Below, one piece after another: positions 18,268-28,051 of a stretch of DNA of 64,000 bases. How positions within the stretch are numbered: the stretch's first letter is position 1; every line of letters starts with the position of its first letter. The notes under the pieces were generated by a model, which saw nothing but the letters and a program-made list of their open reading frames with translations, had not been told where the DNA came from and did not search any database. The stretch is from Pseudomonas vanderleydeniana. Its GTDB lineage: Bacteria > Pseudomonadota > Gammaproteobacteria > Pseudomonadales > Pseudomonadaceae. The position numbers and the translations under genes are program-made. Location of the stretch: assembly GCF_014268755.2 (NCBI RefSeq), contig NZ_CP077093.1, positions 5,608,501-5,672,500 of the forward strand, given 5' to 3'.

Positions 18268-19209
18268 ATGAGCGATAGTCGGTCAAGGATGACACGGGTC
18301 TGCATGGGCTGGCTGCCAAGGCTGGCGGCATGCGTGCTGGCCCTGCTGGTCTGCCACACGCTGCCGCAGGCCCGGGCCGCAGACGTACTGCTGACCGGTG
18401 CCGAGGACAGCCCTGGCGTGCAGGGCTTCGCCAGCGCCCTGGCCCAACAGCGTCCCGAGGACCAGGTACGCTTCGTGCCCTTCGGGCAATTGCCGCCGCC
18501 GAGCAAGCTGCCGGCCAGTACGCGGCTGATCCTGCTCGACCCGCCCAGCCTCGACTGGCGCCTGGCCGACCGCCAGGGCCCACCGACCCTGGTGCTGCGT
18601 ATCAGCCGCCTGCAAGCCCGCCAGCGCCTGGGAGAACAACAGCCACACCAGCTCAGCCTGCTCTGGAGCGACCCACCACCGTGGCGGCAGTTGCGACTGA
18701 TCCGTGCCGTGCTGCCCCAGGCCCACCGCGTCGGTGTGCTCTATGACAGCGACAGCGAGTTCCTGCTCGCCGAATTGCGCCATGCGGCACAGCCGCTGGA
18801 CCTGGAAATCGTCGCCCAGCGCTGGGATGACACCGCCGACAGCCGTCCGCTGCAAAACCTGCTACGCAACAGCGACGTGCTGCTGGGGATCGATGATTCG
18901 ACACTGTACAACCCCAAGACCGCAAAGAACCTGCTGCTCAGCAGCTATGCCCGGCAACTGGCGCTGATCGGTCCGAATGCCGGCTTCGTCAGGGCTGGCA
19001 GCCTGGCCAGCAGCTACAGCGACCAGAATGACTGGCTGGCGATCCTCGACGGCCTGCTCGACCAGCCACCCTCCACCTGGCCGCGGGCGCTCTATCCCTC
19101 ACGCTTCAAGATCCTGAGCAATCCACAGGTTGCCCGTTCGCTGAGCCTCGAGATGATCGACGAAGCGTCCGTCGCCTCTCGGCTGGCCGAAGGAGAACCC
19201 CACCCATGA
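18268..19209 (+). CDS. Periplasmic ABC-type substrate-binding protein (ABC_sub_bind-like), no transporter genes
   Basis: 313 aa with an N-terminal signal sequence (basic MSDSRSRMTR, hydrophobic 13-30, cleavage near ARA-AD). It has the two-lobed arrangement of the PF04392-like family: a first lobe VLLTGAED..., then HRVGVLYDSDSEFLLAELRHAA opening the second lobe, IDDSTLYNPKTAKNLLLSSYARQLALIGPNAGFVRAGSLASSYSD. This GxxxxxVxxGxxxSY-type segment is typical of these binding proteins. It lies 2 nt after the receptor and overlaps the kinase gene by 4 nt, with no permease or ATPase gene, so it probably serves signalling rather than transport (inference). Confidence 0.82.
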   Translation: MSDSRSRMTRVCMGWLPRLAACVLALLVCHTLPQARAADVLLTGAEDSPGVQGFASALAQQRPEDQVRFVPFGQLPPPSKLPASTRLILLDPPSLDWRLADRQGPPTLVLRISRLQARQRLGEQQPHQLSLLWSDPPPWRQLRLIRAVLPQAHRVGVLYDSDSEFLLAELRHAAQPLDLEIVAQRWDDTADSRPLQNLLRNSDVLLGIDDSTLYNPKTAKNLLLSSYARQLALIGPNAGFVRAGSLASSYSDQNDWLAILDGLLDQPPSTWPRALYPSRFKILSNPQVARSLSLEMIDEASVASRLAEGEPHP

Positions 19210-21101
19210 ATCTTCGCCGGCACTGGGGCATCAACGCCCGAACCCAGATGATCAGCCTCGGCCCGGCGCTGTTGCTGACCCTGCTGCTGATCAGTTTCTT
19301 CACCTTCGTGCGGATCCAGGACCTGCGCCAGGAGCTCAACCACACCGGCCAGTTGATCGCCAACCAGCTGGCGCCGGCCACGGAGTACGGCGTCATATCC
19401 GGTAACAATGACGTGCTCGAAACCCTGATGAAAGCCAGCCTGGCGACGCCCCACGTGCGCTTTCTAGAGGTTCAGGACCGTAGCAACAACATCCTGGTGT
19501 ACGTCGAGCAACCGGCCGAAAGCCACAGCCGCGCCCAACAGGTCGAGATTTTCCAGGCCCCGGTGCGCCTGCAACGGATCAAGCTCGACAGCGATTTCCT
19601 GCAGGGCGCCTATGCCAATACCACGGTGACCGGCGAGGACTACCTCGGCCGCGTGATCGTCGGCATGTCCAACGGCGCCTTCAACCAGCGCCAGCAGGAA
19701 ATCCTGCTCAAGGCCGGGATCCTCGCGCTGTTCGCCCTGCTCTTCACCTTCCTGCTGGCCCGCCGCCTGGCCGCCAACCTGTCGCAGCCGATCAGCGCCA
19801 TGGGCAACGCGGTCAAGGCGATCCAGCAGGGCGACTACAAGACCCCGCTTCCGGTGCCGGACGACACCGAGCTGGGTGACCTGGCGCGGCACATCAACAA
19901 CCTCGCCAGCGGCCTGGAACAGGCCAGCCGCGAGCAGCACCAGGCCATTGCACAACTGATCCAGACGCGCGAGGAGGCGGAGCGGGCGAACAACGCCAAG
20001 TCCGACTTCCTGGCGATGATGAGCCATGAGCTGCGCACACCGATGAACGGTGTACTGGGGATGCTGCAACTGCTCGAGACCACGCAGATGAGCGAGGAAC
20101 AGGCCGAATACGCGGCACTGGCGTCGGAGTCGACCGAGCACCTGCTCAAGGTCATCAACGATATCCTCGATTTCTCGCGGATCGAGCGCTCGGCCCTGGA
20201 GCTGGAGCATATCCCGTTCGACCTCGGCGAACTGATCAGCAGCTGCGTCCAGGCCTTCCAGCACAACGCCGTGCAGCGCGGACTGCAGTTGAACCTGCAG
20301 TTCCCGCCAGGCCTGGAACGGCTGCAGGTCAAGGGCGACCCGACGCGGATCCGGCAGATTCTCGTCAACCTGGTGGGCAACGCACTGAAATTCACCGAGC
20401 ACGGCAGCGTCAGCATCGAACCGGCCTGGCAGAGCCTGGACGACGAGGTGATCTGGTTCAGTTGCACGGTGCGCGACAGCGGCATCGGTATCTCCGCCGA
20501 ACGCCTGGAACTGATGTTCGACGCCTTCCAGCAGGCCGACAGCTCGATTTCCCGGCGCTATGGCGGCACCGGCCTGGGTCTGCCGATCGCCCGCACCCTG
20601 GCCGAGCGCATGGGCGGCACCTTGCACGCGCGCAGCGAAGAGGGCCAGGGTTCGGTATTCACCCTGGAAATCCCGCTGGCCCTGCATCGCGTGGCCGAAC
20701 CGGAGCACCTGCCGCAGTTGCTGGCCGGGCACGGCGAAGGGCGCAAGGTGCTGCTGGTCGAGGACAACCCGGTCAACCAGACCGTGATCGAGGCGATGTT
20801 GCGCAGCCTGGGCTTCGAGGTCAGCCTGGCCCATGACGGCGTCGAGGCGGTCGAGAATGTGAGAAACGGCACGTTCGCCGCCATCCTGATGGATTGCCGG
20901 CTACCGCTCGTCGACGGCTATGAAGCCACCCGACAGATCCGCCAGTGGCCCGACGGTGCGCAACTGCCGATCATCGCCTTGACCGCCAATGCCCTGCAGG
21001 GCGACCGTGAGCAGTGCCTGCAGGCGGGGATGAACGATTATCTGGCCAAGCCGTTCAAACGCGCCGATCTGCAGCGAATTCTGCAGCGTTGGGTGCCCTG
21101 A
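19206..21101 (+). CDS. Hybrid sensor histidine kinase/response regulator, PA1611-like
   Basis: 631 aa. TM1 is about 15-36; a periplasmic or CHASE-like sensor domain spans 37-165; TM2 about 168-188; HAMP about 189-245; coiled linker; HisKA with H274 in MMSHELRTPMNGVLG; HATPase_c with NLVGNALKFTEHG, DSGIGIS and GGTGLGLPIA; C-terminal receiver (514-630) with D563 in AAILMDCRLPLVDG and Lys in YLAKPFKRADL. It has no HPt domain, so it needs an external HPt. The gene order beside fabA matches, from memory, P. aeruginosa PA1611, a kinase reported to act through HptB and to bind RetS in the Gac/Rsm network. Co-transcribed with receptor and binding protein. Confidence 0.93.
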   Translation: MNLRRHWGINARTQMISLGPALLLTLLLISFFTFVRIQDLRQELNHTGQLIANQLAPATEYGVISGNNDVLETLMKASLATPHVRFLEVQDRSNNILVYVEQPAESHSRAQQVEIFQAPVRLQRIKLDSDFLQGAYANTTVTGEDYLGRVIVGMSNGAFNQRQQEILLKAGILALFALLFTFLLARRLAANLSQPISAMGNAVKAIQQGDYKTPLPVPDDTELGDLARHINNLASGLEQASREQHQAIAQLIQTREEAERANNAKSDFLAMMSHELRTPMNGVLGMLQLLETTQMSEEQAEYAALASESTEHLLKVINDILDFSRIERSALELEHIPFDLGELISSCVQAFQHNAVQRGLQLNLQFPPGLERLQVKGDPTRIRQILVNLVGNALKFTEHGSVSIEPAWQSLDDEVIWFSCTVRDSGIGISAERLELMFDAFQQADSSISRRYGGTGLGLPIARTLAERMGGTLHARSEEGQGSVFTLEIPLALHRVAEPEHLPQLLAGHGEGRKVLLVEDNPVNQTVIEAMLRSLGFEVSLAHDGVEAVENVRNGTFAAILMDCRLPLVDGYEATRQIRQWPDGAQLPIIALTANALQGDREQCLQAGMNDYLAKPFKRADLQRILQRWVP

Positions 21102-21188
21102 ACACGATGTGCGACTGGCGTGAAAGGCGAAAGTGCGGCAGTCTTAGGCACCCGAACGAGCCGCGAGAACGGCTTGATTTAAAATTTC

Positions 21189-21206
21189 AGTGCACAAGTG
21201 TACATT
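21189..21206 (+). promoter_or_regulatory. Candidate FabR/DesT-type operator before fabAB
   Basis: AGTGCACAAGTGTACATT is an imperfect palindrome about 130 bp before fabA. It resembles the unsaturated-fatty-acid TetR operators of FabR/DesT (pattern AGnGnACAnGTGTnC). fabAB is a known target of such regulators in gamma-proteobacteria. The regulator gene is not in the window and the match is by eye. Confidence 0.4.
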
Positions 21207-21338
21207 CATGTCCCTTGTGCTGTGACTTTCACTACAACGCAATAGTCTATGAGTAGGCTGTCGATTCGAGGCATGAGCGCTTCGGTCGGCCGGGGAGATA
21301 CACCCCACCCTGCCGCATGGAACTATTGAGGAGCTCGC

Positions 21339-21854
21339 ATGACCAAACAAAACGCCTTTACCCGGGAAGAACTGCTGCGCTGCAGTCGCGGTGAGCTGTT
21401 CGGCCCAGGTAACGCGCAACTGCCCGCCCCGAACATGCTGATGGTGGATCGCATCACCCATATCAGCCAGGAGGGTGGCAAGTACGGCAAAGGTGAATTG
21501 GTCGCCGAGCTGGATATCAACCCGGACCTGTGGTTCTTCGCCTGCCATTTCGAAGGCGACCCAGTGATGCCGGGCTGCCTGGGCCTGGATGCCATGTGGC
21601 AGCTGGTTGGTTTCTTCCTCGGCTGGCAGGGCCTGCCGGGTCGTGGCCGCGCCCTGGGCTCGGGCGAAGTGAAATTCTTCGGTCAGGTGCTGCCGACCGC
21701 CCAGAAAATCACCTACAACATTCATATCAAGCGCGTCCTCAAAGGCAAGCTGAACATGGCCATCGCCGATGGCTCGGTCAGTGTCGACGGACGCGAAATC
21801 TACACCGCCGAAGGCCTACGGGTCGGCGTGTTCACCTCCACTGACAATTTCTAA
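21339..21854 (+). CDS. fabA: 3-hydroxydecanoyl-ACP dehydratase/isomerase
   Basis: Introduces the cis double bond in anaerobic unsaturated fatty acid synthesis: dehydrates 3-hydroxydecanoyl-ACP and isomerises trans-2 to cis-3-decenoyl-ACP. 171 aa, the exact family size. Active-site H70 in [22 protein letters not shown] and D84 in the same block are present. GAGGAGC precedes the ATG. Only 11 bp separate it from fabB, forming the standard fabAB operon. Confidence 0.98.
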   Translation: MTKQNAFTREELLRCSRGELFGPGNAQLPAPNMLMVDRITHISQEGGKYGKGELVAELDINPDLWFFACHFEGDPVMPGCLGLDAMWQLVGFFLGWQGLPGRGRALGSGEVKFFGQVLPTAQKITYNIHIKRVLKGKLNMAIADGSVSVDGREIYTAEGLRVGVFTSTDNF

Positions 21855-21865
21855 GGGTTATCCGC

Positions 21866-23086
21866 ATGCGCCGCGTCGTTATCACTGGTCTGGGCATCGT
21901 TTCTTGCCTGGGCAATGACAAAGAGACCGTCTCCGCTAACCTGCGTGCAAGCCGCCCTGGCATCCGCTACAACCCGGAATATGCCGAAATGGGTCTGCGT
22001 AGCCAGGTTTCCGGCTCCATCGACCTCAACCTCGAAGAACTGATCGATCGCAAGATCTATCGTTTCGTCGGCCATGCGGCGGCCTACGCCTACCTGGCGA
22101 TGAAAGACGCGATCGCCGACTCCGGCCTGACCGAAGAGCAGGTGTCCAACCCGCGTACCGGCCTGATCGCCGGCTCTGGCGGCGCATCGACCCTGAACCA
22201 GATGGAAGCGCTGGATACCCTGCGCGAAAAAGGCGTCAAGCGTGTCGGTCCATACCGCGTGACCCGGACCATGGGCAGCACCGTTTCCGCGTGCCTGGCC
22301 ACTCCGTTCAAGATCAAGGGCCTGAACTACTCGATCTCCTCCGCCTGCGCCACCAGTGCCCACTGCATCGGTACCGCCATGGAGCAGATCCAGATGGGCA
22401 AGCAGGACGTCGTCTTCGCCGGTGGCGGTGAAGAAGAGCACTGGAGCCAGTCGTTCCTGTTCGACGCGATGGGCGCCCTGTCCACCCAGTACAACGACAC
22501 CCCTGAGAAAGCCTCGCGTGCCTACGACGCCAAGCGTGACGGTTTCGTCATCGCCGGCGGTGGCGGCATGGTTGTGGTCGAGGAACTGGAACACGCCCTG
22601 GCCCGTGGCGCGAAGATCTACGCCGAAATCGTTGGCTACGGCGCGACCTCCGACGGCTACGACATGGTTGCCCCTAGCGGTGAAGGCGCAGTGCGCTGCA
22701 TGCAGATGGCGATGTCCACCGTTGACGGCCCGATCGACTACCTGAACACCCACGGCACCTCGACTCCAGTCGGCGACGTCGCGGAAATGAAAGGCGTGCG
22801 TGAAGTCTTCGGTGACAAGGCGCCACTGATCAGCTCGACCAAGAGCCTGTCCGGCCACTCCCTGGGTGCCGCCGGCGTGCACGAGGCGATCTACTGCCTG
22901 CTGATGATGGAAGGCAACTTCATTGCCGGCTCCGCCAACATCGAAGAGCTGGATCCGGAAGTCGCCGACCTGCCGGTACTGACCAAGACTCGCGAAGACG
23001 TGAAGCTGAACAACGTGATGAGCAACAGCTTCGGCTTCGGCGGCACCAACGCCACCCTGGTCCTGAAGCGCTGGCAGGGCAAGTAA
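21866..23086 (+). CDS. fabB: Beta-ketoacyl-ACP synthase I
   Basis: Elongates cis-3-decenoyl-ACP with malonyl-ACP and so commits carbon to unsaturated fatty acids. 406 aa. The catalytic triad is visible: nucleophile C161 in [12 protein letters not shown], His in [11 protein letters not shown], His in [12 protein letters not shown], and the GFGGTNA loop at the C-terminus. Second gene of fabAB; a strong terminator follows. Codon usage in fabAB is that of highly expressed genes. Confidence 0.98.
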   Translation: MRRVVITGLGIVSCLGNDKETVSANLRASRPGIRYNPEYAEMGLRSQVSGSIDLNLEELIDRKIYRFVGHAAAYAYLAMKDAIADSGLTEEQVSNPRTGLIAGSGGASTLNQMEALDTLREKGVKRVGPYRVTRTMGSTVSACLATPFKIKGLNYSISSACATSAHCIGTAMEQIQMGKQDVVFAGGGEEEHWSQSFLFDAMGALSTQYNDTPEKASRAYDAKRDGFVIAGGGGMVVVEELEHALARGAKIYAEIVGYGATSDGYDMVAPSGEGAVRCMQMAMSTVDGPIDYLNTHGTSTPVGDVAEMKGVREVFGDKAPLISSTKSLSGHSLGAAGVHEAIYCLLMMEGNFIAGSANIEELDPEVADLPVLTKTREDVKLNNVMSNSFGFGGTNATLVLKRWQGK

Positions 23087-23107
23087 GCCCGGCCTGATCG
23101 CCACATG

Positions 23108-23140
23108 AAAAACGCCCCGACCGGTTCGGGGCGTTTTTTT
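23108..23140 (+). terminator. Rho-independent terminator of fabAB
   Basis: AAACGCCCCGA-CCGG-TTCGGGGCGTTTTTTT: a GC-rich stem followed by a run of T on the plus strand, 22 bp after the fabB stop. Confidence 0.95.
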
Positions 23141-23350
23141 TGCCCGTGATATCGACTTGGACCCAGCCGGGCAACACCCGAGGCAATGGGCAGTTTTGCA
23201 CGGGACGAAACAGTGATATCAAAGCATCTTGACCCTCCGATGCAGACACCGCGACGGAGTCGCGCCGCGAAATGAAGCTGAACACCCTCATCGCGCAGCG
23301 TTCTATTAAGATTCAAGGGTTTTCCCGTCACGTTTTCCAGGAGGTAGGCC

Positions 23351-23767
23351 ATGACCATCACCATCAACACCGAATCCAGCGAAGGTTTTCGTCACAGCGT
23401 GCAGATCGATGACCACCAGTTGTTCACCGACGTGCCCAAGAGCATTGGCGGTGAAGGCTCCGCACCGGAGCCCCACGACTATTTCGACGCCGCGCTGGGC
23501 ACCTGCAAGGCCCTGACGCTCAAGCTCTACGCGCAGAAGAAAGGCATTCCGCTGACCGGCGTCACCGTCGAGGTCAAGCGCGACAGCAGCCAGGAGCAGA
23601 AAGGCAAGTATGGCCTGTTGGTGAAACTGACCCTCAAGGGCGTGCTGAGCGACGCGCAGCGCGAGGAATTGCACAACGTCGCCGACCGCTGCCCGATCCA
23701 CAAGCTGATGACCACCACCGAAGTCAGCATCGAAACCCTGCTGGCCGAAGGCGCTTTCAGCCAGTAA
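23351..23767 (+). CDS. OsmC/Ohr-family peroxidase-like protein
   Basis: 138 aa, cytoplasmic. The two family cysteines are present: C52 in DAALGTCKALTLKLYA and C114 in VADRCPIHKLM, as in thiol-dependent organic hydroperoxide reductases (OsmC/Ohr/YhfA). The strong AGGAGG site fixes the start at MTITINTES. It is separated from fabB by a terminator and about 210 bp that hold its own promoter. Specific peroxide substrate not predictable. Confidence 0.9.
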   Translation: MTITINTESSEGFRHSVQIDDHQLFTDVPKSIGGEGSAPEPHDYFDAALGTCKALTLKLYAQKKGIPLTGVTVEVKRDSSQEQKGKYGLLVKLTLKGVLSDAQREELHNVADRCPIHKLMTTTEVSIETLLAEGAFSQ

Positions 23768-23826
23768 GGGCAACCAGGCAAAAGCGGGTTATGCTCTGCG
23801 CATTGCCCGCCCAGCCAGGAAGCCCC

Positions 23827-24696
23827 ATGAATACACCGTTGGTGATCCGTCCTCGTGCCGAGGATGTCGAAGGTCAACCCATCCTGCGTCCCCTGCCCTC
23901 GGCGCAGTGCCGCAGTGTCGGCCCCTTCGTGTTTTTCGATCACATGCTCGAGACCCGCTATCCGCCGGGCCACGGCATGGATATCCGACAGCACCCGCAT
24001 ATCGGGCTATCGACCCTGACCTACCTGTTCGAGGGCCAGTTGCAGCACAAGGACAGCCTGGGCTCGGACCAGCAGGTCGGCCCTGGCGAAGTCAGCTGGA
24101 TGACCGCCGGCAGCGCCATCGCCCATGTCGAGCGCACACCGGCCGAGCTGACCGCCAGTGGCTCTACGCTGCATGGCTTGCAGGTCTGGCTGGCCTCGCC
24201 GAAAGAGCATGAACAAGGCTCCGGGCACTACAGTCATCACCCGGCCAGCAGCCTGCCGACCAGCGAAAACCTGGGTGTGAAGATCCGCCTGATCGCCGGC
24301 AGCGGTTTCTGCCTGAGCTCACCGGTCCCCGTGCTGTCGCCGACGGTCTATGCCGAGGTGCTGATGGAGCCGGCGACCACTCTGCTGATACCCGATGAAC
24401 ATGAGGAACGGGCGCTGTATGTACTGGAAGGTGAAGTCGAGCTGGATGGCGAGCGCCTGGAGCCGCGCAGCCTGGTGGTTCTGCCCAGCGGCGAAAGCCC
24501 GACCTTGGCGGCCGAGGGCGAGGTGCACCTGGTGTTGATCGGCGGAGCGCCGCTGGATGGACCACGGCGGATGAACTGGAACTTCGTGGCCAGCGATCCG
24601 GCGCTGATCGATCAGGCCCGTGCGCGCTGGGCCGCCGGGGACTGGCCGAAGGTACCTGGGGAAACCGGGCGAATCGAGTTGCCTGCAAGGCCTTGA
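23827..24696 (+). CDS. Pirin family protein
   Basis: The 289-aa double-cupin protein begins MNTPLVIRPRAEDVEGQPILR. The metal-binding His residues of the N-terminal cupin are in HPHIGLSTLTYLFEG, with the downstream Glu/His pair GSAIAHVERTP. The C-terminal cupin ends in the pirin-typical GGAPLDGPRRMNWNFVAS. AGGA lies before the ATG; a longer frame to 23791 lacks a site. Some pirins are quercetinases or redox regulators; the role here is unknown. Confidence 0.9.
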   Translation: MNTPLVIRPRAEDVEGQPILRPLPSAQCRSVGPFVFFDHMLETRYPPGHGMDIRQHPHIGLSTLTYLFEGQLQHKDSLGSDQQVGPGEVSWMTAGSAIAHVERTPAELTASGSTLHGLQVWLASPKEHEQGSGHYSHHPASSLPTSENLGVKIRLIAGSGFCLSSPVPVLSPTVYAEVLMEPATTLLIPDEHEERALYVLEGEVELDGERLEPRSLVVLPSGESPTLAAEGEVHLVLIGGAPLDGPRRMNWNFVASDPALIDQARARWAAGDWPKVPGETGRIELPARP

Positions 24697-24726
24697 GGCA
24701 TAAATGGCCATGCTTGGCAGAGAGCG

Positions 24727-24794
24727 CCTGTGGGGACAGGATCTATCCGCGAAGCCTTTAGGGCCTCTTCGCGGATGAATCCGGCTCCCACAGG
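24727..24794. repeat. REP-like nested hairpin between convergent genes
   Basis: The outer arms CCTGTGGG..GGAT and ATCC..CCCACAGG (24727-24742/24779-24794) enclose perfect 9-bp inner arms TCCGCGAAG/CTTCGCGGA (24746-24754/24767-24775). It lies between the pirin gene (+) and dienelactone hydrolase (-) and probably also serves as a two-way transcription stop. Confidence 0.7.
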
Positions 24795-24807
24795 AGTGGC
24801 AGGAGTC

Positions 24808-25536
24808 TCAGCTGGCGAACACTTCTTCCAGCAGGTTGTGCATGGCCGTGAAGGACCGGCTGGCGGTCTTCGCGTCGTACATCATCTTGCCCGGCACATT
24901 GGCATGCGGATCGGTGAACGAATGCACCGCTCCGCCATAGCTGAGCAGTTGCCAGTCGACACCGGCAGCATTCATTTCCTCTTCGAAGGCCGGCAACTGC
25001 TCGCGCGGTACCAATGGATCGGAAGCTCCGTGCAGCACCAGCACCGCCCCCTTGATGTTGTTCGCGTCCGCCGGGTTCGGCGTGTCCAGCGTGCCATGGA
25101 ACGACACGGCCGCCTTCACCGGTGCACCGGTGCGAGCCAGTTCCAGCGAGCAGCAGCCACCGAAGCAGAAACCGAACGTGGCCAGCTTCGCGGTATCGAC
25201 CGGCGCCAGGACCTGCCCCTGCAACGCTTCGAACGCTGCCTGCATGCGTTTGCGCAGCTCGGCCCGATCATTCTTCAACGGCATCATCGCCGCGCCCGCC
25301 TGATCGCCATTCTGCGGGCGTACCGACTGACCATAGAGATCAGCAATCAAGACCACATAGCCCTTGGCTGCCACCGACTGGGCGATTTTTTCCGCCCCGG
25401 CACTGACGCCCATCCAGTTGGGCGCCATCAGCAGGCCCGGGCGTGCCCCCTTGTGGCTGGCATCGAAGGCCAGACGGCCTTCGTAGGATTGGCCATCAAT
25501 CTGATAGACAACGGAACTGACAGTGATTTGGCTCAT
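24808..25536 (-). CDS. Dienelactone hydrolase family protein
   Basis: 242 aa alpha/beta hydrolase with a Cys nucleophile: GFCFGGCCSLELA (Cys about residue 123), Asp in HGASDPLVPREQ and His in AVHSFTDPHA, the DLH triad. GGAG precedes the start MSQITVSSVVYQ. It follows htpG on the same strand after a terminator. No catechol pathway genes are near, so a general hydrolase role is more likely than chloroaromatic degradation. Confidence 0.92.
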   Translation of the reverse strand: MSQITVSSVVYQIDGQSYEGRLAFDASHKGARPGLLMAPNWMGVSAGAEKIAQSVAAKGYVVLIADLYGQSVRPQNGDQAGAAMMPLKNDRAELRKRMQAAFEALQGQVLAPVDTAKLATFGFCFGGCCSLELARTGAPVKAAVSFHGTLDTPNPADANNIKGAVLVLHGASDPLVPREQLPAFEEEMNAAGVDWQLLSYGGAVHSFTDPHANVPGKMMYDAKTASRSFTAMHNLLEEVFAS

Positions 25537-25569
25537 TACATACTCCGCAAGGACATCCCAAAAAAGAAA

Positions 25570-25590
25570 AACCCGCCGAAGCGGGCTTTT
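25570..25590 (-). terminator. Terminator of htpG
   Basis: On the minus strand AAAGCCCGC-TTCG-GCGGGTTT is followed by TTCTTTTTT, a short GC stem with a UUCG tetraloop and T-run, 12 bp after the htpG stop. Confidence 0.92.
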
Positions 25591-25601
25591 CTACAGCGTT
25601 A

Positions 25602-27506
25602 TCAGGCCGACAACTCGACCAGCAGCTTGTTCAGCCGGCGCACATAGGCCGCCGGGTCCTTCAAGCTATCGCCAGCCGCCAGGGCCGCCTGGTCGAGCAG
25701 GATGTGCGACAGGTCGCCGAAGCGGTCCTCGTCCGGCTCGCCATCGAGCTTCTCGATCAGCGGATGGCTCGGGTTGAATTCGAAGATCGGCTTGGAGTCC
25801 GGCACCTTCTGCCCGCTGGCTTCGAGGATCTGGCGCATCTGCAGGCCCAGGTCCTGCTCACCGATCGCCAGGATCGCCGGCGAATCGGTCAGGCGATGGG
25901 AAACCCGCACTTCGCTGACGGAATCGCCCAGCGCGGCCTTGAGGCGCTCCACCAGGCCTTCCTTGCTCTTGGCGACTTCCTCGGCAGCCTTCTTGTCCTC
26001 TTCCGAGTCCAGGTTGCCCAGGTCGAGGTCGCCACGAGCCACGTCGACGAAGCTCTTGCCATCGAATTCGTTGAGGTAGCTCATCAGCCACTCGTCGATG
26101 CGATCGGTCAGCAGCAGCACTTCGATGCCTTTCTTGCGGAAGACTTCCAGGTGCGGGCTGTTCTTGACCTGGGCGTAGGTCTCGCCGGTCAGGTAGTAGA
26201 TCTTGTCCTGGCCTTCCTTGGCGCGAGCCAGGTACTCGGCCAGGGACACCACCTGCTCACCGTCCTCGCCCTGGGTCGAGGCAAAGCGCAGCAGGCCGGC
26301 GATTTTTTCCTTGTTGGCGAAGTCTTCGGCCGGGCCCTCTTTCATGACCTGGCCAAAATTCTTCCAGAAGCCCTTGTACTGCTCGGGCTCGTTCTTCGCC
26401 AGTTTTTCCAGCATGTCGAGGACACGCTTGGTCAGCGCCGACTTCATCGAGTCGATGATCGGGTCTTTCTGCAGGATTTCCCGCGAGACGTTCAGGGACA
26501 GGTCGTTGGAGTCGACCACACCCTTGATGAAACGCAGGTACAACGGCAGGAAGGATTCAGCCTGGTCCATGACGAACACGCGCTGCACGTAGAGCTTGAG
26601 GCCCTTCGGCGCTTCGCGCTGATACAGGTCGAACGGGGCACGGGCCGGCACGTAGAGCAGCGAGTTGTACTCCAGCTTGCCTTCGACCTTGTTGTGGCTC
26701 CAGCTCAGCGGGTTCTCGTAGTCATGGGCGATGTGCTTGTAGAACTCCTGGTATTCCTCGTCCTTGACCTCGGTACGCGGACGAGTCCACAGCGCGCTGG
26801 CGCGGTTGACGGTTTCCCACTCCTGCGCCGGCTTCTCCTCGCCTTCGGCGGCGGAAGCTTCCTTCGGCACTTCGATCGGCAGGGCGATGTGGTCGGAGTA
26901 CTTCTTGATGATGTTGCGCAGGCGCCAGCCGTCGGCGAACTCTTCTTCACCGGACTTCAGGTGCAGGACGATACGGGTACCGCGGTCGGCCTTGTCGATG
27001 GTGGCGACTTCGAACTCGCCCTCGCCCTTCGACGACCAGTGCACGCCTTCGCTGGCGGCAAGGCCGGCACGACGGCTGAAGACTTCGACCTGGTCGGCGA
27101 CGATGAAGGCCGAGTAGAAGCCGACACCGAACTGACCGATCAGGTGCGAGTCCTTCTTCTGGTCGCCGGAGAGGTTTTTCATGAAATCGGCAGTGCCCGA
27201 CTTGGCGATGGTCCCCAGGTGGGTGATCACATCGTCACGGCTCATGCCGATACCGTTGTCTTCGAGGGTGACGGTCTTGGCGTCCTTGTCGAAGCTCACG
27301 CGGATTTTCAGTTCGGCGCCACCTTCCAGCAACTCGGGCTTGGACAGGGCTTCGAAACGCAACTTGTCGACGGCGTCGGAGGCGTTGGAGATCAGTTCGC
27401 GCAGGAAGATCTCCTTGTTCGAATACAACGAATGGATCATGAGGTGCAGCAGTTGCTTCACCTCGGTCTGGAAGCCCAGGGTTTCCTTTTGAGTTTCCAC
27501 ACTCAT
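25602..27506 (-). CDS. htpG: Chaperone HtpG (Hsp90)
   Basis: ATP-dependent cytosolic chaperone dimer, 634 aa. The N-terminal GHKL ATPase has [28 protein letters not shown] and [11 protein letters not shown]; the middle domain carries [10 protein letters not shown] and the conserved Arg in NVSREILQ. C-terminal dimerisation region complete. The start [12 protein letters not shown] is preferred (matches family N-terminus); an ATG two codons upstream at 27512 is also possible but only 4 nt from GGAG. Likely heat-induced, but no clear sigma32 site was read. Confidence 0.97.
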   Translation of the reverse strand: MSVETQKETLGFQTEVKQLLHLMIHSLYSNKEIFLRELISNASDAVDKLRFEALSKPELLEGGAELKIRVSFDKDAKTVTLEDNGIGMSRDDVITHLGTIAKSGTADFMKNLSGDQKKDSHLIGQFGVGFYSAFIVADQVEVFSRRAGLAASEGVHWSSKGEGEFEVATIDKADRGTRIVLHLKSGEEEFADGWRLRNIIKKYSDHIALPIEVPKEASAAEGEEKPAQEWETVNRASALWTRPRTEVKDEEYQEFYKHIAHDYENPLSWSHNKVEGKLEYNSLLYVPARAPFDLYQREAPKGLKLYVQRVFVMDQAESFLPLYLRFIKGVVDSNDLSLNVSREILQKDPIIDSMKSALTKRVLDMLEKLAKNEPEQYKGFWKNFGQVMKEGPAEDFANKEKIAGLLRFASTQGEDGEQVVSLAEYLARAKEGQDKIYYLTGETYAQVKNSPHLEVFRKKGIEVLLLTDRIDEWLMSYLNEFDGKSFVDVARGDLDLGNLDSEEDKKAAEEVAKSKEGLVERLKAALGDSVSEVRVSHRLTDSPAILAIGEQDLGLQMRQILEASGQKVPDSKPIFEFNPSHPLIEKLDGEPDEDRFGDLSHILLDQAALAAGDSLKDPAAYVRRLNKLLVELSA

Positions 27507-27595
27507 GGTCATCAAACTCCAATTGGATGGCAGTGGCCGCCCGTTCAAGCGTTGGCGGCGGGTTGTCATCAGAGTTGGGGACGGTGTCGGGGATT

Positions 27596-28051
27596 TCAAG
27601 AGCCCGGCAATGCTTCCTCGATCTTGAAGTGGGCCCGTGCGGTGGCAATCGGCTCGGCCTCGGTGCTCTGCCAGGCAGTGACGGCGACGTTCGCCACCCG
27701 TCGCCCCTGGCGACAGACCTGGCATTTGGCGTAGGTATCGCGAAACTGCCCGGCCCGCAGGTAGTCGACGGAGAAATCGATGACCTTGGGCACCCCCGGC
27801 GAGCCGGTGAACAGCAGAAGATGCAGCGCCGCCGCCAGTTCCATGAACCCGGCAATGACCCCGCCATGGATTGCCGGCAACAGCGGGTTGCCGATGTTGT
27901 CCTTGTTGGCCGGCAGGCGAAACAGCAGTTCGTCGCCCAGGCGCGAGCACTCGATGCCGATCAGCTTGGCGTAGGGGATCCGCTGCAGGATCTGCCCATA
28001 GTCGCCCTGCTGGTGCGCTTGCTGGAGCTGCGCCTTGAAGTCCTGGTTCAT
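27596..28051 (-). CDS. PaaI-type hotdog thioesterase (second of a pair)
   Basis: 151 aa, hotdog fold. The HGG loop is in [23 protein letters not shown], with Glu on the central helix. It starts [18 protein letters not shown] and overlaps the upstream thioesterase stop by 4 nt, so the two are coupled. Both are hotdog proteins but diverged, perhaps a heterodimer or different chain-length enzymes. Substrate unknown. Confidence 0.88.
   Translation of the reverse strand: MNQDFKAQLQQAHQQGDYGQILQRIPYAKLIGIECSRLGDELLFRLPANKDNIGNPLLPAIHGGVIAGFMELAAALHLLLFTGSPGVPKVIDFSVDYLRAGQFRDTYAKCQVCRQGRRVANVAVTAWQSTEAEPIATARAHFKIEEALPGS

Noticed and set aside
25704..27734. 676-codon plus-strand open frame opposite htpG
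   Set aside because: Shadow of htpG with antisense composition.
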